A stretch of 21,821 nucleotides of DNA, from the NCBI GenBank assembly GCA_046537875.1, contig JBKHJZ010000039.1, positions 1-21,821 of the forward strand, written 5' to 3'. The notes beneath the pieces are model-generated. The model had not been told where the DNA came from and made no database searches. It worked only from the letters and a program-made list of their open reading frames with translations. The DNA comes from JBKHJZ01 sp046537875. Its GTDB lineage: Bacteria; Actinomycetota; Acidimicrobiia; Acidimicrobiales; VFJN01. Shown here piece after piece: positions 7,477-15,863 of the stretch; within the stretch, counting starts at the first letter, position 1, and each line of letters starts with the position of its first letter. A program made the position numbers and the translations under genes.

Positions 7477-7483
7477 GGGACGG

Positions 7484-9535
7484 GTGCCACTCCGCAACCG
7501 CCTCGCCGCCGAGACGTCGCCCTACCTGCGCCAGCACGCCGACAACCCGGTCGACTGGTACCCCTGGGGCGACGAGGCGTTCGCCGAGGCCCGCCGGCGC
7601 GACGTGCCGGTGCTGCTCTCGGTCGGCTACTCGTCGTGCCACTGGTGCCATGTGATGGCCCACGAGTCGTTCGAGGACCCCGAGATCGCCGCGCTGATGA
7701 ACGACCTGTTCGTCAACGTGAAGGTCGATCGTGAGGAGCGGCCGGACGTCGACGAGGTCTACATGGAGGCCGTCCAGGCGCTCACCGGGCAGGGCGGGTG
7801 GCCGATGACGGTCTTCCTGACGCCCGACGGCCGGCCGTTCTTCGCCGGCACCTACTTCCCCCGGGAGCCCCGCCGCGGGATGGTGTCGTTCCCGGACCTC
7901 TGCCGCCGGGTCGACGAGGTGTGGCGGGATCGCCGCGACGCCCTCGACGTCCAGGCCGACAGGATCACCGAGGCGCTCGGACGCGCCTCGCAGCTCGCGC
8001 CGGGCGGGGGCGTGCCGGGCGACGACGCACTCGACGCCGCGTTCGAGGCGCTGCGCCGCCAGCACGACGACTCGTGGGGCGGCTTCGGTGGCCCGCCGAA
8101 GTTCCCGCAGGCGATGAGCCTGGACGGGGTGGTGCGCCACGCGGCGCGGACGGGATCGGCGCCGGCCCGCACGATGATCGAGATGTCTCTCGACGCGATG
8201 GCGTCGGGCGGCATCTACGACCACATCGGCGGCGGGTTCGCCCGCTACTCGGTCGACGGGGCGTGGCTGGTGCCGCACTTCGAGAAGATGCTCTACGACC
8301 AGGCGCTCCTCGCCCGCGTGTACCTGCACGCCTGGCAGGTGACCGGCCACGAGCGCTACCGGCAGGTGCTCGACGAGACCGTCGGCTACGTGCTGCGCGA
8401 CCTGCGTCACCCCGACGGGGGCTTCTTCTCCGCCGAGGACGCCGACAGCGAGGGCGTCGAGGGCAAGTTCTACGTCTGGACGCCGGACGACGTGGTCGCC
8501 GCCCTCGCGGGTGACACCGACGACGATGGCGAGATCGCCACGCCCGACGAGGTGATGGAGTTCTACGACATCACCGCCGCCGGCAACTTCGAGGGTCGCT
8601 CGATCCCCAACCGCATCAGGGCGCGGGGAGACCTGGCCCGGCCGCCCCGCATCGAGGCGGCCCGCCGCCGCCTGTTCGCCGCCCGCGAGCGCCGTGTCCG
8701 GCCGGGGCTCGACGACAAGGTGCTCACCGAGTGGAACGCGCTCATGCTCTCGGCGCTGGCCGAGGCCGCCGCCGCGACCGGTCGTGACGACTGGCTCGGG
8801 GCCGCAGTGGCCAACGGCGAGTTCCTGGTGCGGTCGCTGCGCCGCGACGACGGCCGCTGGCTGCGGTCGTGGCAGGCCGACGGCGGTGCCTCCCGCTCCT
8901 CGGACCGCCCGGGCCGGGCCCGGCACCTGGCCTACGCGGCCGACCACGCGGCGCTCGTGGACGCCTTCGTGCGGCTGGGCGAGGCGACGGGCGAGGGGCG
9001 CTGGCTCGACGAGGCACGCGCGACCGCCGATGACCTCCTGCGCCTGTTCTGGGACGACGAGCGTGGCGGCGTCTTCACCACCGGGTCCGACGCCGAGGCC
9101 CTCGTGACCCGCACCAAGGACCTGATGGACACCGCCACGCCGAGCGCCAACAGCCTGGCGGCCGTCGGGCTGCTGCGGCTGGCCGCGCTGGTGGGCGACG
9201 ACCGGTACCGATCCCGCGCGGAGGCGATCCTGCGCCTCACCGGTCCGCTCGCGGCCCAGCACCCCACCGCGTTCGGCCACCTGTTGCTGGCCGTCGACCT
9301 GGCCGCCCACGGCATCGACGAGATCGTGGTGGCCGGCGACCGCCCCGATCTGGTCGGAGCCGTCCACGAGCGGTTCCTCCCGAACGCGGTGCTCGCCTGG
9401 GGCGAGCGGTACGACTCGCCGCTCTGGGCGGGTCGGGACGACGGCCGGGCGTACGTGTGCCGCAACTACGCCTGCCGGCTCCCGGCCACCGACGTGGACA
9501 CGCTCGTGGATCAGCTCGCCGGCGCCCCGGCCTGA
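7484..9535 (+). CDS. Thioredoxin domain-containing protein, YyaL/DUF255 (SPATA20-like)
   Basis: 683 residues from the GTG at 7484, the usual family length. The N-terminal thioredoxin-like domain (about 1-165) begins NRLAAETSPYLRQHADNPVDWYPW and has the active-site-like SCHWCHVM with Cys52 and Cys55. The rest is an alpha/alpha six-hairpin glycosidase-like domain, containing HFEKMLYDQALLA, EDADSEG-EG-FYVW and DDKVLTEWNALM, all strongly conserved in the family. The biochemical role is not established; relatives include human SPATA20. An upstream extension of the frame to 7229 is the shadow of the VOC gene. The start fits a leaderless promoter. It is monocistronic, ending 56 nt from a convergent gene. 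Confidence 0.93.
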   Translation: MPLRNRLAAETSPYLRQHADNPVDWYPWGDEAFAEARRRDVPVLLSVGYSSCHWCHVMAHESFEDPEIAALMNDLFVNVKVDREERPDVDEVYMEAVQALTGQGGWPMTVFLTPDGRPFFAGTYFPREPRRGMVSFPDLCRRVDEVWRDRRDALDVQADRITEALGRASQLAPGGGVPGDDALDAAFEALRRQHDDSWGGFGGPPKFPQAMSLDGVVRHAARTGSAPARTMIEMSLDAMASGGIYDHIGGGFARYSVDGAWLVPHFEKMLYDQALLARVYLHAWQVTGHERYRQVLDETVGYVLRDLRHPDGGFFSAEDADSEGVEGKFYVWTPDDVVAALAGDTDDDGEIATPDEVMEFYDITAAGNFEGRSIPNRIRARGDLARPPRIEAARRRLFAARERRVRPGLDDKVLTEWNALMLSALAEAAAATGRDDWLGAAVANGEFLVRSLRRDDGRWLRSWQADGGASRSSDRPGRARHLAYAADHAALVDAFVRLGEATGEGRWLDEARATADDLLRLFWDDERGGVFTTGSDAEALVTRTKDLMDTATPSANSLAAVGLLRLAALVGDDRYRSRAEAILRLTGPLAAQHPTAFGHLLLAVDLAAHGIDEIVVAGDRPDLVGAVHERFLPNAVLAWGERYDSPLWAGRDDGRAYVCRNYACRLPATDVDTLVDQLAGAPA

Positions 9536-9540
9536 ACCGG

Positions 9541-9550
9541 GGTGGCCACC
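9541..9550. repeat. Perfect 10-bp palindrome in a convergent gap
   Basis: GGTGGCCACC lies just after the DUF255 stop, in the 56-nt gap before the convergent MDR gene. It may be part of a weak bidirectional terminator, but no T-tract or longer stem is apparent. Confidence 0.3.
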
Positions 9551-9591
9551 TCACCGCCGGTGCGCGGTTCAGCCCGGTGGCTCCACCGCGC

Positions 9592-10623
9592 TCACAGCCG
9601 GATCACGGTCTTGCCGGTGTTGGCCCCGGTGAACAGCGCGTTGAGCGCGTCGACGGCCGACTCGAGGCCCTCGTAGACCTGCAGGCGGTAGCGCAGCCGG
9701 CCCTCGGCGATCCACGACGCCAGTTGCCCCGAGATCTCGCCGAAGCGGTCCCAGTGGTCGAGCGACAGGAACCCCTCCATGCGGGCGCGCCGGTTGATCA
9801 GCTGGAAGTAGTTCGACGGGCCCGGCGGGCGGCGCCGCTCGTTGTAGATGGCGATCGCCCCGCACAGCACCACCCGTGCGCGCATGGCCAGGCGGTCCAG
9901 CACCGCCTCGAGCAGGGGACCGCCCACGTTGTCGAAGTAGACGTCGACGCGGTCGGGGCACAGCTCGCGCAACCGGGCCCGCACGTCCTCGGTCCGGTGG
10001 TTGATCGCCCCGTCGAGGCCCAGGTCGTCGAGGAGCCAGCGCACCTTCTCGTCGCTCCCGCAGATGCCCACCACCCGGCAGCCGCGGATCTTGGCGATCT
10101 GGGCCGCCAGCGAGCCGGTCGCCCCGGCGGCGGCCGACACCACCACCGTCTGCCCCGGCTCGGGCCTGCCGATGTCGACGATGCCGACGTAGGCGGTCAG
10201 CCCGGTCGCGCCGTGGACCGCGAGCATGGCCGGCGCGTCGACCTCCTCGCCGAGCGGCGTGGCCAGCGGGTCGTCCCGCACGATCGCGTAGCGTTGCCAG
10301 CCCGGCAGGCCGTAGACGCGGTGGCCCAGCGGGAATTGCGAGGTGCGGGTGGCGACGACCCGGCCGATGCCGCTGGCTCGCACGACGTCGCCGATCTCCA
10401 CCGCGGGCAGGTAGCCCTCGGCGCTCGACAGCCACGTTCGCACGGTGGCGTCGATGCCGATCCACTCCACCTCGAGCAGGGCCTCGCCGTCGGCCGGCTC
10501 CCGGAGTGGCAGCCCTGCCTCGATCTCCACGTCGTCACGGCTGAGCAGACCGTTCGGCCGCCGGCGCAGCACGACCCGCCGGTTGGCGCCGGTGGACAGG
10601 TCGGTCTCGGTGCGGAGGTCCAC
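9592..10623 (-). CDS. NADP-dependent oxidoreductase, zinc-free MDR family (PTGR/CurA-like)
   Basis: 343 residues from the GTG at 10623. The start DLRTETDLSTGANRRVVLRR and the segment VEWIGIDATVRTWL match the leukotriene-B4-dehydrogenase/curcumin-reductase group of medium-chain reductases, which reduce activated C=C bonds with NADPH. The nucleotide-binding motif is AAAGATGSLAAQIAKIRG near the middle, and the C-terminal half has FDNVGG and the NYFQLINRRARMEGF segment typical of the group. No structural-zinc Cys cluster is seen. TAGCGT lies 7 nt before the GTG, so the mRNA is probably leaderless. The reading frame stays open upstream to 10932, but that part is the shadow of the nitroreductase. 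Confidence 0.9.
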   Translation of the reverse strand: MDLRTETDLSTGANRRVVLRRRPNGLLSRDDVEIEAGLPLREPADGEALLEVEWIGIDATVRTWLSSAEGYLPAVEIGDVVRASGIGRVVATRTSQFPLGHRVYGLPGWQRYAIVRDDPLATPLGEEVDAPAMLAVHGATGLTAYVGIVDIGRPEPGQTVVVSAAAGATGSLAAQIAKIRGCRVVGICGSDEKVRWLLDDLGLDGAINHRTEDVRARLRELCPDRVDVYFDNVGGPLLEAVLDRLAMRARVVLCGAIAIYNERRRPPGPSNYFQLINRRARMEGFLSLDHWDRFGEISGQLASWIAEGRLRYRLQVYEGLESAVDALNALFTGANTGKTVIRL

Positions 10624-10630
10624 GCGGCCG

Positions 10631-10636
10631 ACGCTA
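10631..10636 (-). promoter_or_regulatory. TAGCGT -10 box, leaderless promoter of the MDR gene
   Basis: Minus-strand TAGCGT at 10636-10631, then 7 nt (10630-10624), then the GTG at 10623. It uses the same hexamer and spacing as the AraC gene promoter at 6022. It lies in the 43-nt gap after the nitroreductase. Confidence 0.55.
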
Positions 10637-10666
10637 TCTGACGCCGCGTCAGGCCGGGGCGGGCGT

Positions 10667-11263
10667 TCACCAACCGCCCCGGTGAACCACCTCCGGGAGG
10701 TCCGGCCGCGGACGCCGTACCGAGCGGCCCGGCCCGTCCGGTGCCGGCCAGCCCAGCGCGACCGCCCCGAGCGCGCGCCACCCCTCCGGGACCCCGAGCG
10801 CGTCGAGCACCGCGCGCTCGTGCTCGAACAGGCCGAAGAACAGCGCCCCCAGCCCCGCGTCGACGGCGGCCAGCAGCAGCGCGTGCACGACCATGCCGCC
10901 GTCGACCCACCAGTAGGGCACCGGCCAGGCATCGGTGCCGGCCCCCAGACCCGTGGCCGCCTTGTCGTCCTCGGCGTAGCGGGCGGGGTACGCCGCCGGC
11001 GACACCAGCGGCACGATCACCACCGGCGCAGCGGGGAGCCCCTGCCAGCGGAAGGACGCCCGCCGCTCGGGCGGCAGCGTCACGTCCCACAGCCGGCCCG
11101 TCTCGGACCCGTCCAGGACCACGAACGACACCGCCTGCACGTTCCCCGCCGACGGAGCGCGGCGGGCGAGGTCGAGGAGCCGGTCGACGAGCTCGGGGGG
11201 CACGGGCCGGCCGTCGAACGACCGGACCATCCGGCGCCGGCGGATGGCCTCGGTCAGCTCCAC
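10667..11263 (-). CDS. Nitroreductase family protein
   Basis: 198 residues from the GTG at 11263. ELTEAIRRRRMVRSF and the loop ARRAPSAGNVQ are the FMN-phosphate-binding region of the nitroreductase family. GLGALFFGLFEHERAVLDALGVPEGWRALGAVALG is the typical C-terminal part. Such proteins bind FMN and reduce nitro or quinone-like compounds, or act in F420/flavin chemistry; the substrate is unknown. A Trp-rich stretch (WPVPYWWVDGG) precedes the central dimer helix. The gene starts 16 nt after the stop of the upstream hypothetical gene on the same strand, so the two are probably co-transcribed. There is no strong ribosome site; the first conserved helix starts right at this GTG. Confidence 0.87.
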   Translation of the reverse strand: MELTEAIRRRRMVRSFDGRPVPPELVDRLLDLARRAPSAGNVQAVSFVVLDGSETGRLWDVTLPPERRASFRWQGLPAAPVVIVPLVSPAAYPARYAEDDKAATGLGAGTDAWPVPYWWVDGGMVVHALLLAAVDAGLGALFFGLFEHERAVLDALGVPEGWRALGAVALGWPAPDGPGRSVRRPRPDLPEVVHRGGW

Positions 11264-11279
11264 CGGACCGACCGGGGGG

Positions 11280-11951
11280 TCAGGCCAGCTTGCGCAGGTC
11301 CTCCTCCATCGCCCAGCCGAAGGCGATGAGGCTGTCGCCCTTGTCGGTGTGCAGCTCCTCGAAGCGGGCGGCGAGCTCGGGGGCGATCTGGTCGGGGTGC
11401 AGCGTCTCGTGGTCGAGCACGGGCGCCGGCCCGCCGCCGTCGCCGCGCGCGGCGAACGCCCGCTTGTCGTAGGCGTTGGCCTCGATGCCGTACCGCTTGG
11501 CCAGCCTGCCGCCCCAGGCGCGCTGCTCGCCCGTTGCCGTGTGGCCGGGCCGGGGCACGATGTCGTGGAGCGACCGGAAGGCGTCGAAGCCACCGGGCTC
11601 GGCCATGCGGGCGGCCACCAGGACGTCCTCGTCCGGGAACGCCAGCACGGCCCGACGGAACTGGTCGTTCATGATCGCCCGGAGAACGGTGTCACGCTTC
11701 GACGTGCGGCTCACCGACGCCAGGCCGATGAGCACGCAGGGGGTGCCGCCGATGCGCTCGAGCGTGCAGAACGAGAAGCCGCGGAGCTTGCCGTTGTCGC
11801 GGGCCTGGGTGATGAGCACCCATGCCTCGGCCTGCTTCGACAGCGTGCCGATCTCGTGGGCCAGCGGAGACTCTGCGCAGAGGTCGGCCATCTCGGCCAG
11901 CTCGCCGTCGTTCAGTGCGGTGCAGTCCTTGGTGTCTACAGCGATCGACAT
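11280..11951 (-). CDS. Conserved-looking protein of unknown function, possibly GNAT-like
   Basis: 223 residues from the ATG at 11951. I do not recognise the family with certainty. The region KLRGFSFCTLERIGGTPCVLIGLASV followed by a basic helix (SRTSKRDTVLRAIMNDQFRRA) and EDVLVAARMAEPGGFDAFRSL recalls the beta-strand/helix order of GNAT acetyltransferases, but no clear acetyl-CoA loop (Q/RxxGxG/A) is seen. No signal peptide or membrane segment. Third positions are GC-rich throughout, supporting real coding. It has its own upstream region (11952-12109) with two palindromes and is followed after 16 nt by the nitroreductase, suggesting a shared operon. The frame is open upstream to 12191, but that part overlaps dnaE and is not thought to be coding. 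Confidence 0.75.
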   Translation of the reverse strand: MSIAVDTKDCTALNDGELAEMADLCAESPLAHEIGTLSKQAEAWVLITQARDNGKLRGFSFCTLERIGGTPCVLIGLASVSRTSKRDTVLRAIMNDQFRRAVLAFPDEDVLVAARMAEPGGFDAFRSLHDIVPRPGHTATGEQRAWGGRLAKRYGIEANAYDKRAFAARGDGGGPAPVLDHETLHPDQIAPELAARFEELHTDKGDSLIAFGWAMEEDLRKLA

Positions 11952-12007
11952 GTCCTGCGTAGCCCCCGTTCTGCGTTCCAGCTCTGTCCCTTTAGTCCAG
12001 TCAACTC

Positions 12008-12020
12008 GCACGACTCGTGC
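12008..12020. promoter_or_regulatory. Perfect 13-bp inverted repeat, operator candidate
   Basis: GCACGA-C-TCGTGC lies about 57 nt upstream of the ATG of the hypothetical gene. On the minus strand it is flanked by TTGCAC and TTGACT, which could each be -35 elements (no convincing -10 is seen). The direct repeat CAACTCG flanks it at 12002-12008 and 12020-12026. Confidence 0.5.
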
Positions 12021-12037
12021 AACTCGATCGGGCCGAA

Positions 12038-12047
12038 CGCACGTGCG
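12038..12047. promoter_or_regulatory. Perfect 10-bp palindrome upstream of the hypothetical gene
   Basis: CGCACGTGCG, sharing the GCAC/GTGC half-site with the inverted repeat at 12008-12020. The two centres lie about 28-29 bp apart, close to three helical turns, which would suit two dimers of one regulator. This is inferred from symmetry only. Confidence 0.4.
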
Positions 12048-12109
12048 ACCTGCACCTGTGACATACCCCCGGACCTGGGCGGAAGCCCGTCGGGGGCGCC
12101 GCTGGAGCC

Positions 12110-15100
12110 CTAGGCGCCGGCCATGATCGCCCCCGGTCCGAGCAGCTCGCGGAGCCGTCCGAGCAGGCCGTTCGTGGCATCGACGCTCCACCGCTCGGGC
12201 AGGCGGACCACGTGCCGGTCACCGAGGTGGAGGACGACCGGCGACTCGCCGCGGTGGTCGGCCAGCACCTGCTTGAGCTCCCCCACGGTCGCCCGGGACA
12301 GCAGTTGCGGCGGCACCCGCAGGTGCAGCGGCTCGGTGTCGCCGGTGCCGACCTCCACCACGTCGACGGCCTGGGCGATCAGCTTGGGCGTCTCCTCACG
12401 CCCGTCGACCCGGGCCCGCACCACGACCACCGCGTCGTCGTCGAGCTTGTGGCCGTGCTCGGTCATGCAGCGCGGGAAGACCATCACCTCGATCGACGAG
12501 CGGAGGTCCTCGAGCGTGAAGACGGCCATCAGGTCGCCCTTCCGCGTCCATTTGCGCTGCAGGCCCGTGACCACGCCGCCGACCGTGCGCACGGCGCCGT
12601 CGTCCAGATCGGCCACCTCGTCGAGCGTGCAGTCGGTGCGGCGCTCGAGCGCGGCCTCGGCCCCCAGCAGGGGGTGGTCGCTCACGTAGAGGCCGAGCAT
12701 CTCCTTCTCGAACGCCAGGCGGTCGCGCTTGCCGAACTCCAGATCCGGGATCGGGATGCGCTCGAGATCGCCCCCGATGGCGTCGCCGCCACCGTCGCCG
12801 AACAGCGTCATGATGCCCATGTCACGCTCGCGCCGGCGGGTCAGCGTGCGGTCGACGATCTGCTCGAACACCGCCAGAAGGCCCTTGCGGGGGTGCCCGA
12901 ACGCGTCGAAGGCCCCGGCCTTGATGAGCGACTCGACCGTGCGCTTGTTCAGCACCGAGGTGTCGACCCGGTCGCAGAAGTCGTAGACGTCGGCGTAGGG
13001 CCCGTTGGCCTCGCGCTCGGCGACGATGTGACCGACGAGCCCCTCCCCCACGTTGCGCACCGCCGAGAGCCCGAAGATGATGCGGCGGTCCTGCGAGCCG
13101 TCCGGGCGGTCCTCGACCACCGGCGTGAAGTCCGACACGGAGCGGTTGACGTCGGGCACCTCGACCGCGATGCCCATCCCCCGGCACTCGGCGAGGTAGA
13201 CGGCCGCCTTGTCGAGGTTGGTCTTGACGCTGGTGAGCAGCGCCGCCAGGTACTCGGCCGGGAAGTTCGCCTTCAGGTAGGCCGTCTGGTAGGCGACGTA
13301 GCCGTAGCCGAAGGCGTGGGCCTTCGGGAAGGCGTAGTCGGCGAACGGCTCGATGATCCCGAACCAGGTCTCGCCGAGCTCGCGCGGGTAGCCGGACCGC
13401 TCGCAGCCCGCGACGAAGGTCTCGCGCTCCTTGGCGATGAGGTCGCGCTTCTTCTTGCCACAGGCCTTGCGGAGGTTGTCGGCCTCGGCCAGCGAGTACC
13501 CGGCGAAGCGCTGGGCGACCCGCATCAGGCTCTCCTGGAAGATCATCAGCCCCCAGGTGTCGCCGAGCACCTCCTCGGCGTCCGGATGGAGGTACTCGAC
13601 CGGCCTGCGGCCGTTCTTGCGGTCGGCGTAGTCGTTGTGCATGTTCGCCGCCATGGGGCCCGGGCGGTAGAGGGCCACGAGCGCGGCGACGTCCTCGAAG
13701 CACGTGGGCGCCAGCGAGCGCATGAGCGCGCGCATGGGACCGCCCTCGAGCTGGAACACGCCCACCGAGTCGCCCCTGCGGAGCAGCTCGTAGGTGGGCT
13801 CGTCGTCGAGCGGCACGGCGTCGATGTCGACCTCGATGCCCCGGGTGGTGCGGATGATCTCGAGCGTGTCGCTGATCACGTCGAGGTTCCGCAGGCCGAG
13901 GAAGTCCATCTTGAGCAGGCCGAGCTCCTCGACACCGTGCATCTCGTACTGGGTGACGACCGGCGCCTCCTCCGGCGCCTGCCCGTTCTCGGGCTTGCGC
14001 TGGATCGGGACGTACTCGGTGAGGGGATCGTGGGTGATCACCACGGCGGCGGCGTGGATGCCGTCCTGCCGGCGCAGACCCTCGAGGCCCTTGGCGACAT
14101 CGATGACCTCGCGGGTGTCGGGATCCTCCTCGTACATCTGCCGCAGCTCGGCCGCCATCTTGTAGCCGTCCTCGTAGCCCGGGCGCGGCTCCATGCACGC
14201 GTACAGCGGCGTGTCGCGGCCCATGACCAGCGGTGGCATCGCCTTGGCCACCCGGTCGCCGATTGCGTAGGGGTGGCCGAGCACCCGGGCGGCGTCGCGC
14301 ACGGCCGCCCGGGCCTTGATCGTGGAGAACGTGACGATCTGCGCGACGCGGTCGCGCCCGTACCTCTCGGCGGCGTACCGGATCATCTCGTCGCGGAAGC
14401 GCGAGTCGAAGTCCATGTCGATGTCGGGCATCGAGATCCGGGAGGGGTTGAGGAAGCGCTCGAACAGCAGGTCGTAGCGGATCGGGTCGAGATCGGTGAT
14501 GCGGAGGCAGTAGGCGACGGCACACCCGGCCGCGCTCCCCCGCCCGGGACCGACCCGGATGCCGCTGCGACGGGCGTGGGCGATGAGGTCCCACACGATC
14601 AGGAAGTACGAGCTGAACCCCATGTCGTCGATGATCCGGAGCTCGTAGGCCAGCCGCTCCACGACGGCCTCCGGCAGGGGGTCGCCCCAGCGCTGCTTCG
14701 CCCCCTCGAAGGTGAGGTGCCGCAGGTAGTCGCCGTCGCTGTCGAAGCCCTCGGGTAGGGGAAAGTCGGGCAGCTGCGGCGTGCCGAACTCGATCTCGAC
14801 GTTCGCCCGCTCGGCGATCCACAGCGTGTTGTCGCACGCCTCGGGAACCTCGCCGAACAGCGAGCGCATCTCGGCGGCGGTCTTGAGGTAGTGCTCGTCG
14901 CCGTGGAACTTGAACCGGTTCGGGTCGCTCATCTGCGACCCGGTCTGGACGCAGAGCAGGGCGTCGTGCGCCACGGCGTCGCTGCGGCGCACGTAGTGGC
15001 TGTCGTTGGTGGCGAGGACCGGCGCTCCGATGCGGCGTGCCAGCTCGAGGAGCTGCGGGTTGGTCTTGTGCTGCTCGGGGATGCCGTGGTCCTGCAGCTC

Positions 15101-15727
15101 GACGAACAGGTTGTCGCGGCCGAAGATGTCCTGGAGGCGGGCGGCCTTGGCCGTGGCGCCCTCCACGTCGCCCTGCACCAGCGACTGGAGCACGTGGCCG
15201 CCGAGGCAACCGGTGGTCGCGATCAGCCCCTCGGCGTGGTCCGCCAGCGTGTCCCAGTCGACGCGGGGCTTGTAGTAGTAGCCCTCCAGGAACGCCCGGC
15301 TGGCGAGCTGGATGAGGTTGCGGTAGCCGGTGTTGCTCTCCGCAAGCAGCGTGAGGTGGTAGTACAGCTTCCTGCCGCCCTCGGCATCCCCGCCCGTGTC
15401 GTCGAGCCGGCCCCGGCGCGTGGGCCGCTCGTGGCGCGACTCGTGGGCCATGTAGGCCTCGGTGCCGAGGATCGGCTTGACGCCCTGTGCCCGGCACTCC
15501 TTGTAGAAGTCGAGGATGCCGTACATGTTCCCGTGATCGGTGATGCCGACCGCGGGCTGGCCGTCGGCGACGGCGGCACCGACGACGTCACCGATGCGGG
15601 CCGCGCCGTCGAGCATGGAGTACTCGGTGTGGACGTGGAGGTGGGTGAAGCTTCCGCGACCCGGCACCCGTGCACCCTCCCCGGGGGTCTCGGCCTTCGT
15701 CCACAGCTCCCTGTGGACGAATGACAT
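12110..15727 (-). CDS. dnaE: DNA polymerase III subunit alpha, with intact PHP domain
   Basis: The replicative polymerase catalytic subunit, 1205 residues and full length. The PHP domain (about 27-300) retains the metal ligands seen in active PHP exonucleases: H31/H33 (HLHVH), D40, H65 (TDHGN), E90, H124 (YYHL), C174 and D242/H244 (NDSH). The polymerase core has GPGRGSAAGC at 393-402, the catalytic PDIDMDFD at 434-441 (D435, D437) and the third Asp in LLKMDFLGLRNL (D608). A helix-hairpin-helix region follows, then the OB fold (RTVGGVVTGLQRKWTRKGDLMAVFTLED). In mycobacterial DnaE1 such a PHP domain is the proofreader; the same is inferred here. Start ATG 15727; FTHLHVH would allow no start much later. 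Confidence 0.97.
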   Translation of the reverse strand: MSFVHRELWTKAETPGEGARVPGRGSFTHLHVHTEYSMLDGAARIGDVVGAAVADGQPAVGITDHGNMYGILDFYKECRAQGVKPILGTEAYMAHESRHERPTRRGRLDDTGGDAEGGRKLYYHLTLLAESNTGYRNLIQLASRAFLEGYYYKPRVDWDTLADHAEGLIATTGCLGGHVLQSLVQGDVEGATAKAARLQDIFGRDNLFVELQDHGIPEQHKTNPQLLELARRIGAPVLATNDSHYVRRSDAVAHDALLCVQTGSQMSDPNRFKFHGDEHYLKTAAEMRSLFGEVPEACDNTLWIAERANVEIEFGTPQLPDFPLPEGFDSDGDYLRHLTFEGAKQRWGDPLPEAVVERLAYELRIIDDMGFSSYFLIVWDLIAHARRSGIRVGPGRGSAAGCAVAYCLRITDLDPIRYDLLFERFLNPSRISMPDIDMDFDSRFRDEMIRYAAERYGRDRVAQIVTFSTIKARAAVRDAARVLGHPYAIGDRVAKAMPPLVMGRDTPLYACMEPRPGYEDGYKMAAELRQMYEEDPDTREVIDVAKGLEGLRRQDGIHAAAVVITHDPLTEYVPIQRKPENGQAPEEAPVVTQYEMHGVEELGLLKMDFLGLRNLDVISDTLEIIRTTRGIEVDIDAVPLDDEPTYELLRRGDSVGVFQLEGGPMRALMRSLAPTCFEDVAALVALYRPGPMAANMHNDYADRKNGRRPVEYLHPDAEEVLGDTWGLMIFQESLMRVAQRFAGYSLAEADNLRKACGKKKRDLIAKERETFVAGCERSGYPRELGETWFGIIEPFADYAFPKAHAFGYGYVAYQTAYLKANFPAEYLAALLTSVKTNLDKAAVYLAECRGMGIAVEVPDVNRSVSDFTPVVEDRPDGSQDRRIIFGLSAVRNVGEGLVGHIVAEREANGPYADVYDFCDRVDTSVLNKRTVESLIKAGAFDAFGHPRKGLLAVFEQIVDRTLTRRRERDMGIMTLFGDGGGDAIGGDLERIPIPDLEFGKRDRLAFEKEMLGLYVSDHPLLGAEAALERRTDCTLDEVADLDDGAVRTVGGVVTGLQRKWTRKGDLMAVFTLEDLRSSIEVMVFPRCMTEHGHKLDDDAVVVVRARVDGREETPKLIAQAVDVVEVGTGDTEPLHLRVPPQLLSRATVGELKQVLADHRGESPVVLHLGDRHVVRLPERWSVDATNGLLGRLRELLGPGAIMAGA

Positions 15728-15745
15728 CGGTGTGATTCCGCTCAG

Positions 15746-15751
15746 AGGCTA
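15746..15751 (-). promoter_or_regulatory. TAGCCT -10 candidate for dnaE
   Basis: Minus-strand TAGCCT, 18 nt before the dnaE ATG at 15727. The predicted leader is only about 10 nt and has no clear ribosome site. The rest of the 15728-15863 gap shows nothing else certain. Confidence 0.4.
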
Positions 15752-15863
15752 GCAGCGCTCCCCGCTCGGCCAGTGTTGCCCGGAGGCCTCGCTGTCTGGC
15801 CGTGGCTCACACCGCCGATCCCGTACGGTTCAACGCCACGACCAGGACCGCCCGCTCGGCCTC

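Noticed and set aside
7280..9367. Minus-strand frame of 695 codons opposite the DUF255 gene
   Set aside because: It is a shadow of a gene with strong motifs (SCHWCHVM and others) and has no recognisable domain.
10667..11593. A longer nitroreductase beginning at 11593
   Set aside because: The first 110 residues would lie inside the upstream hypothetical gene and are Ser/Pro/Arg-rich without nitroreductase similarity; the domain begins at the GTG at 11263.
12050..12109. Rho-independent terminator after dnaE
   Set aside because: Only short GC stems (for example GGGC-TTCC-GCCC on the minus strand) and no T-tract are seen, so I do not call it.
12212..15724. Very long frames on both strands (12212-14758 plus, 12822-15497 minus, 14891-15724 plus) within dnaE
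   Set aside because: The true dnaE frame spans the whole region with every polymerase motif; the others are composition artefacts.
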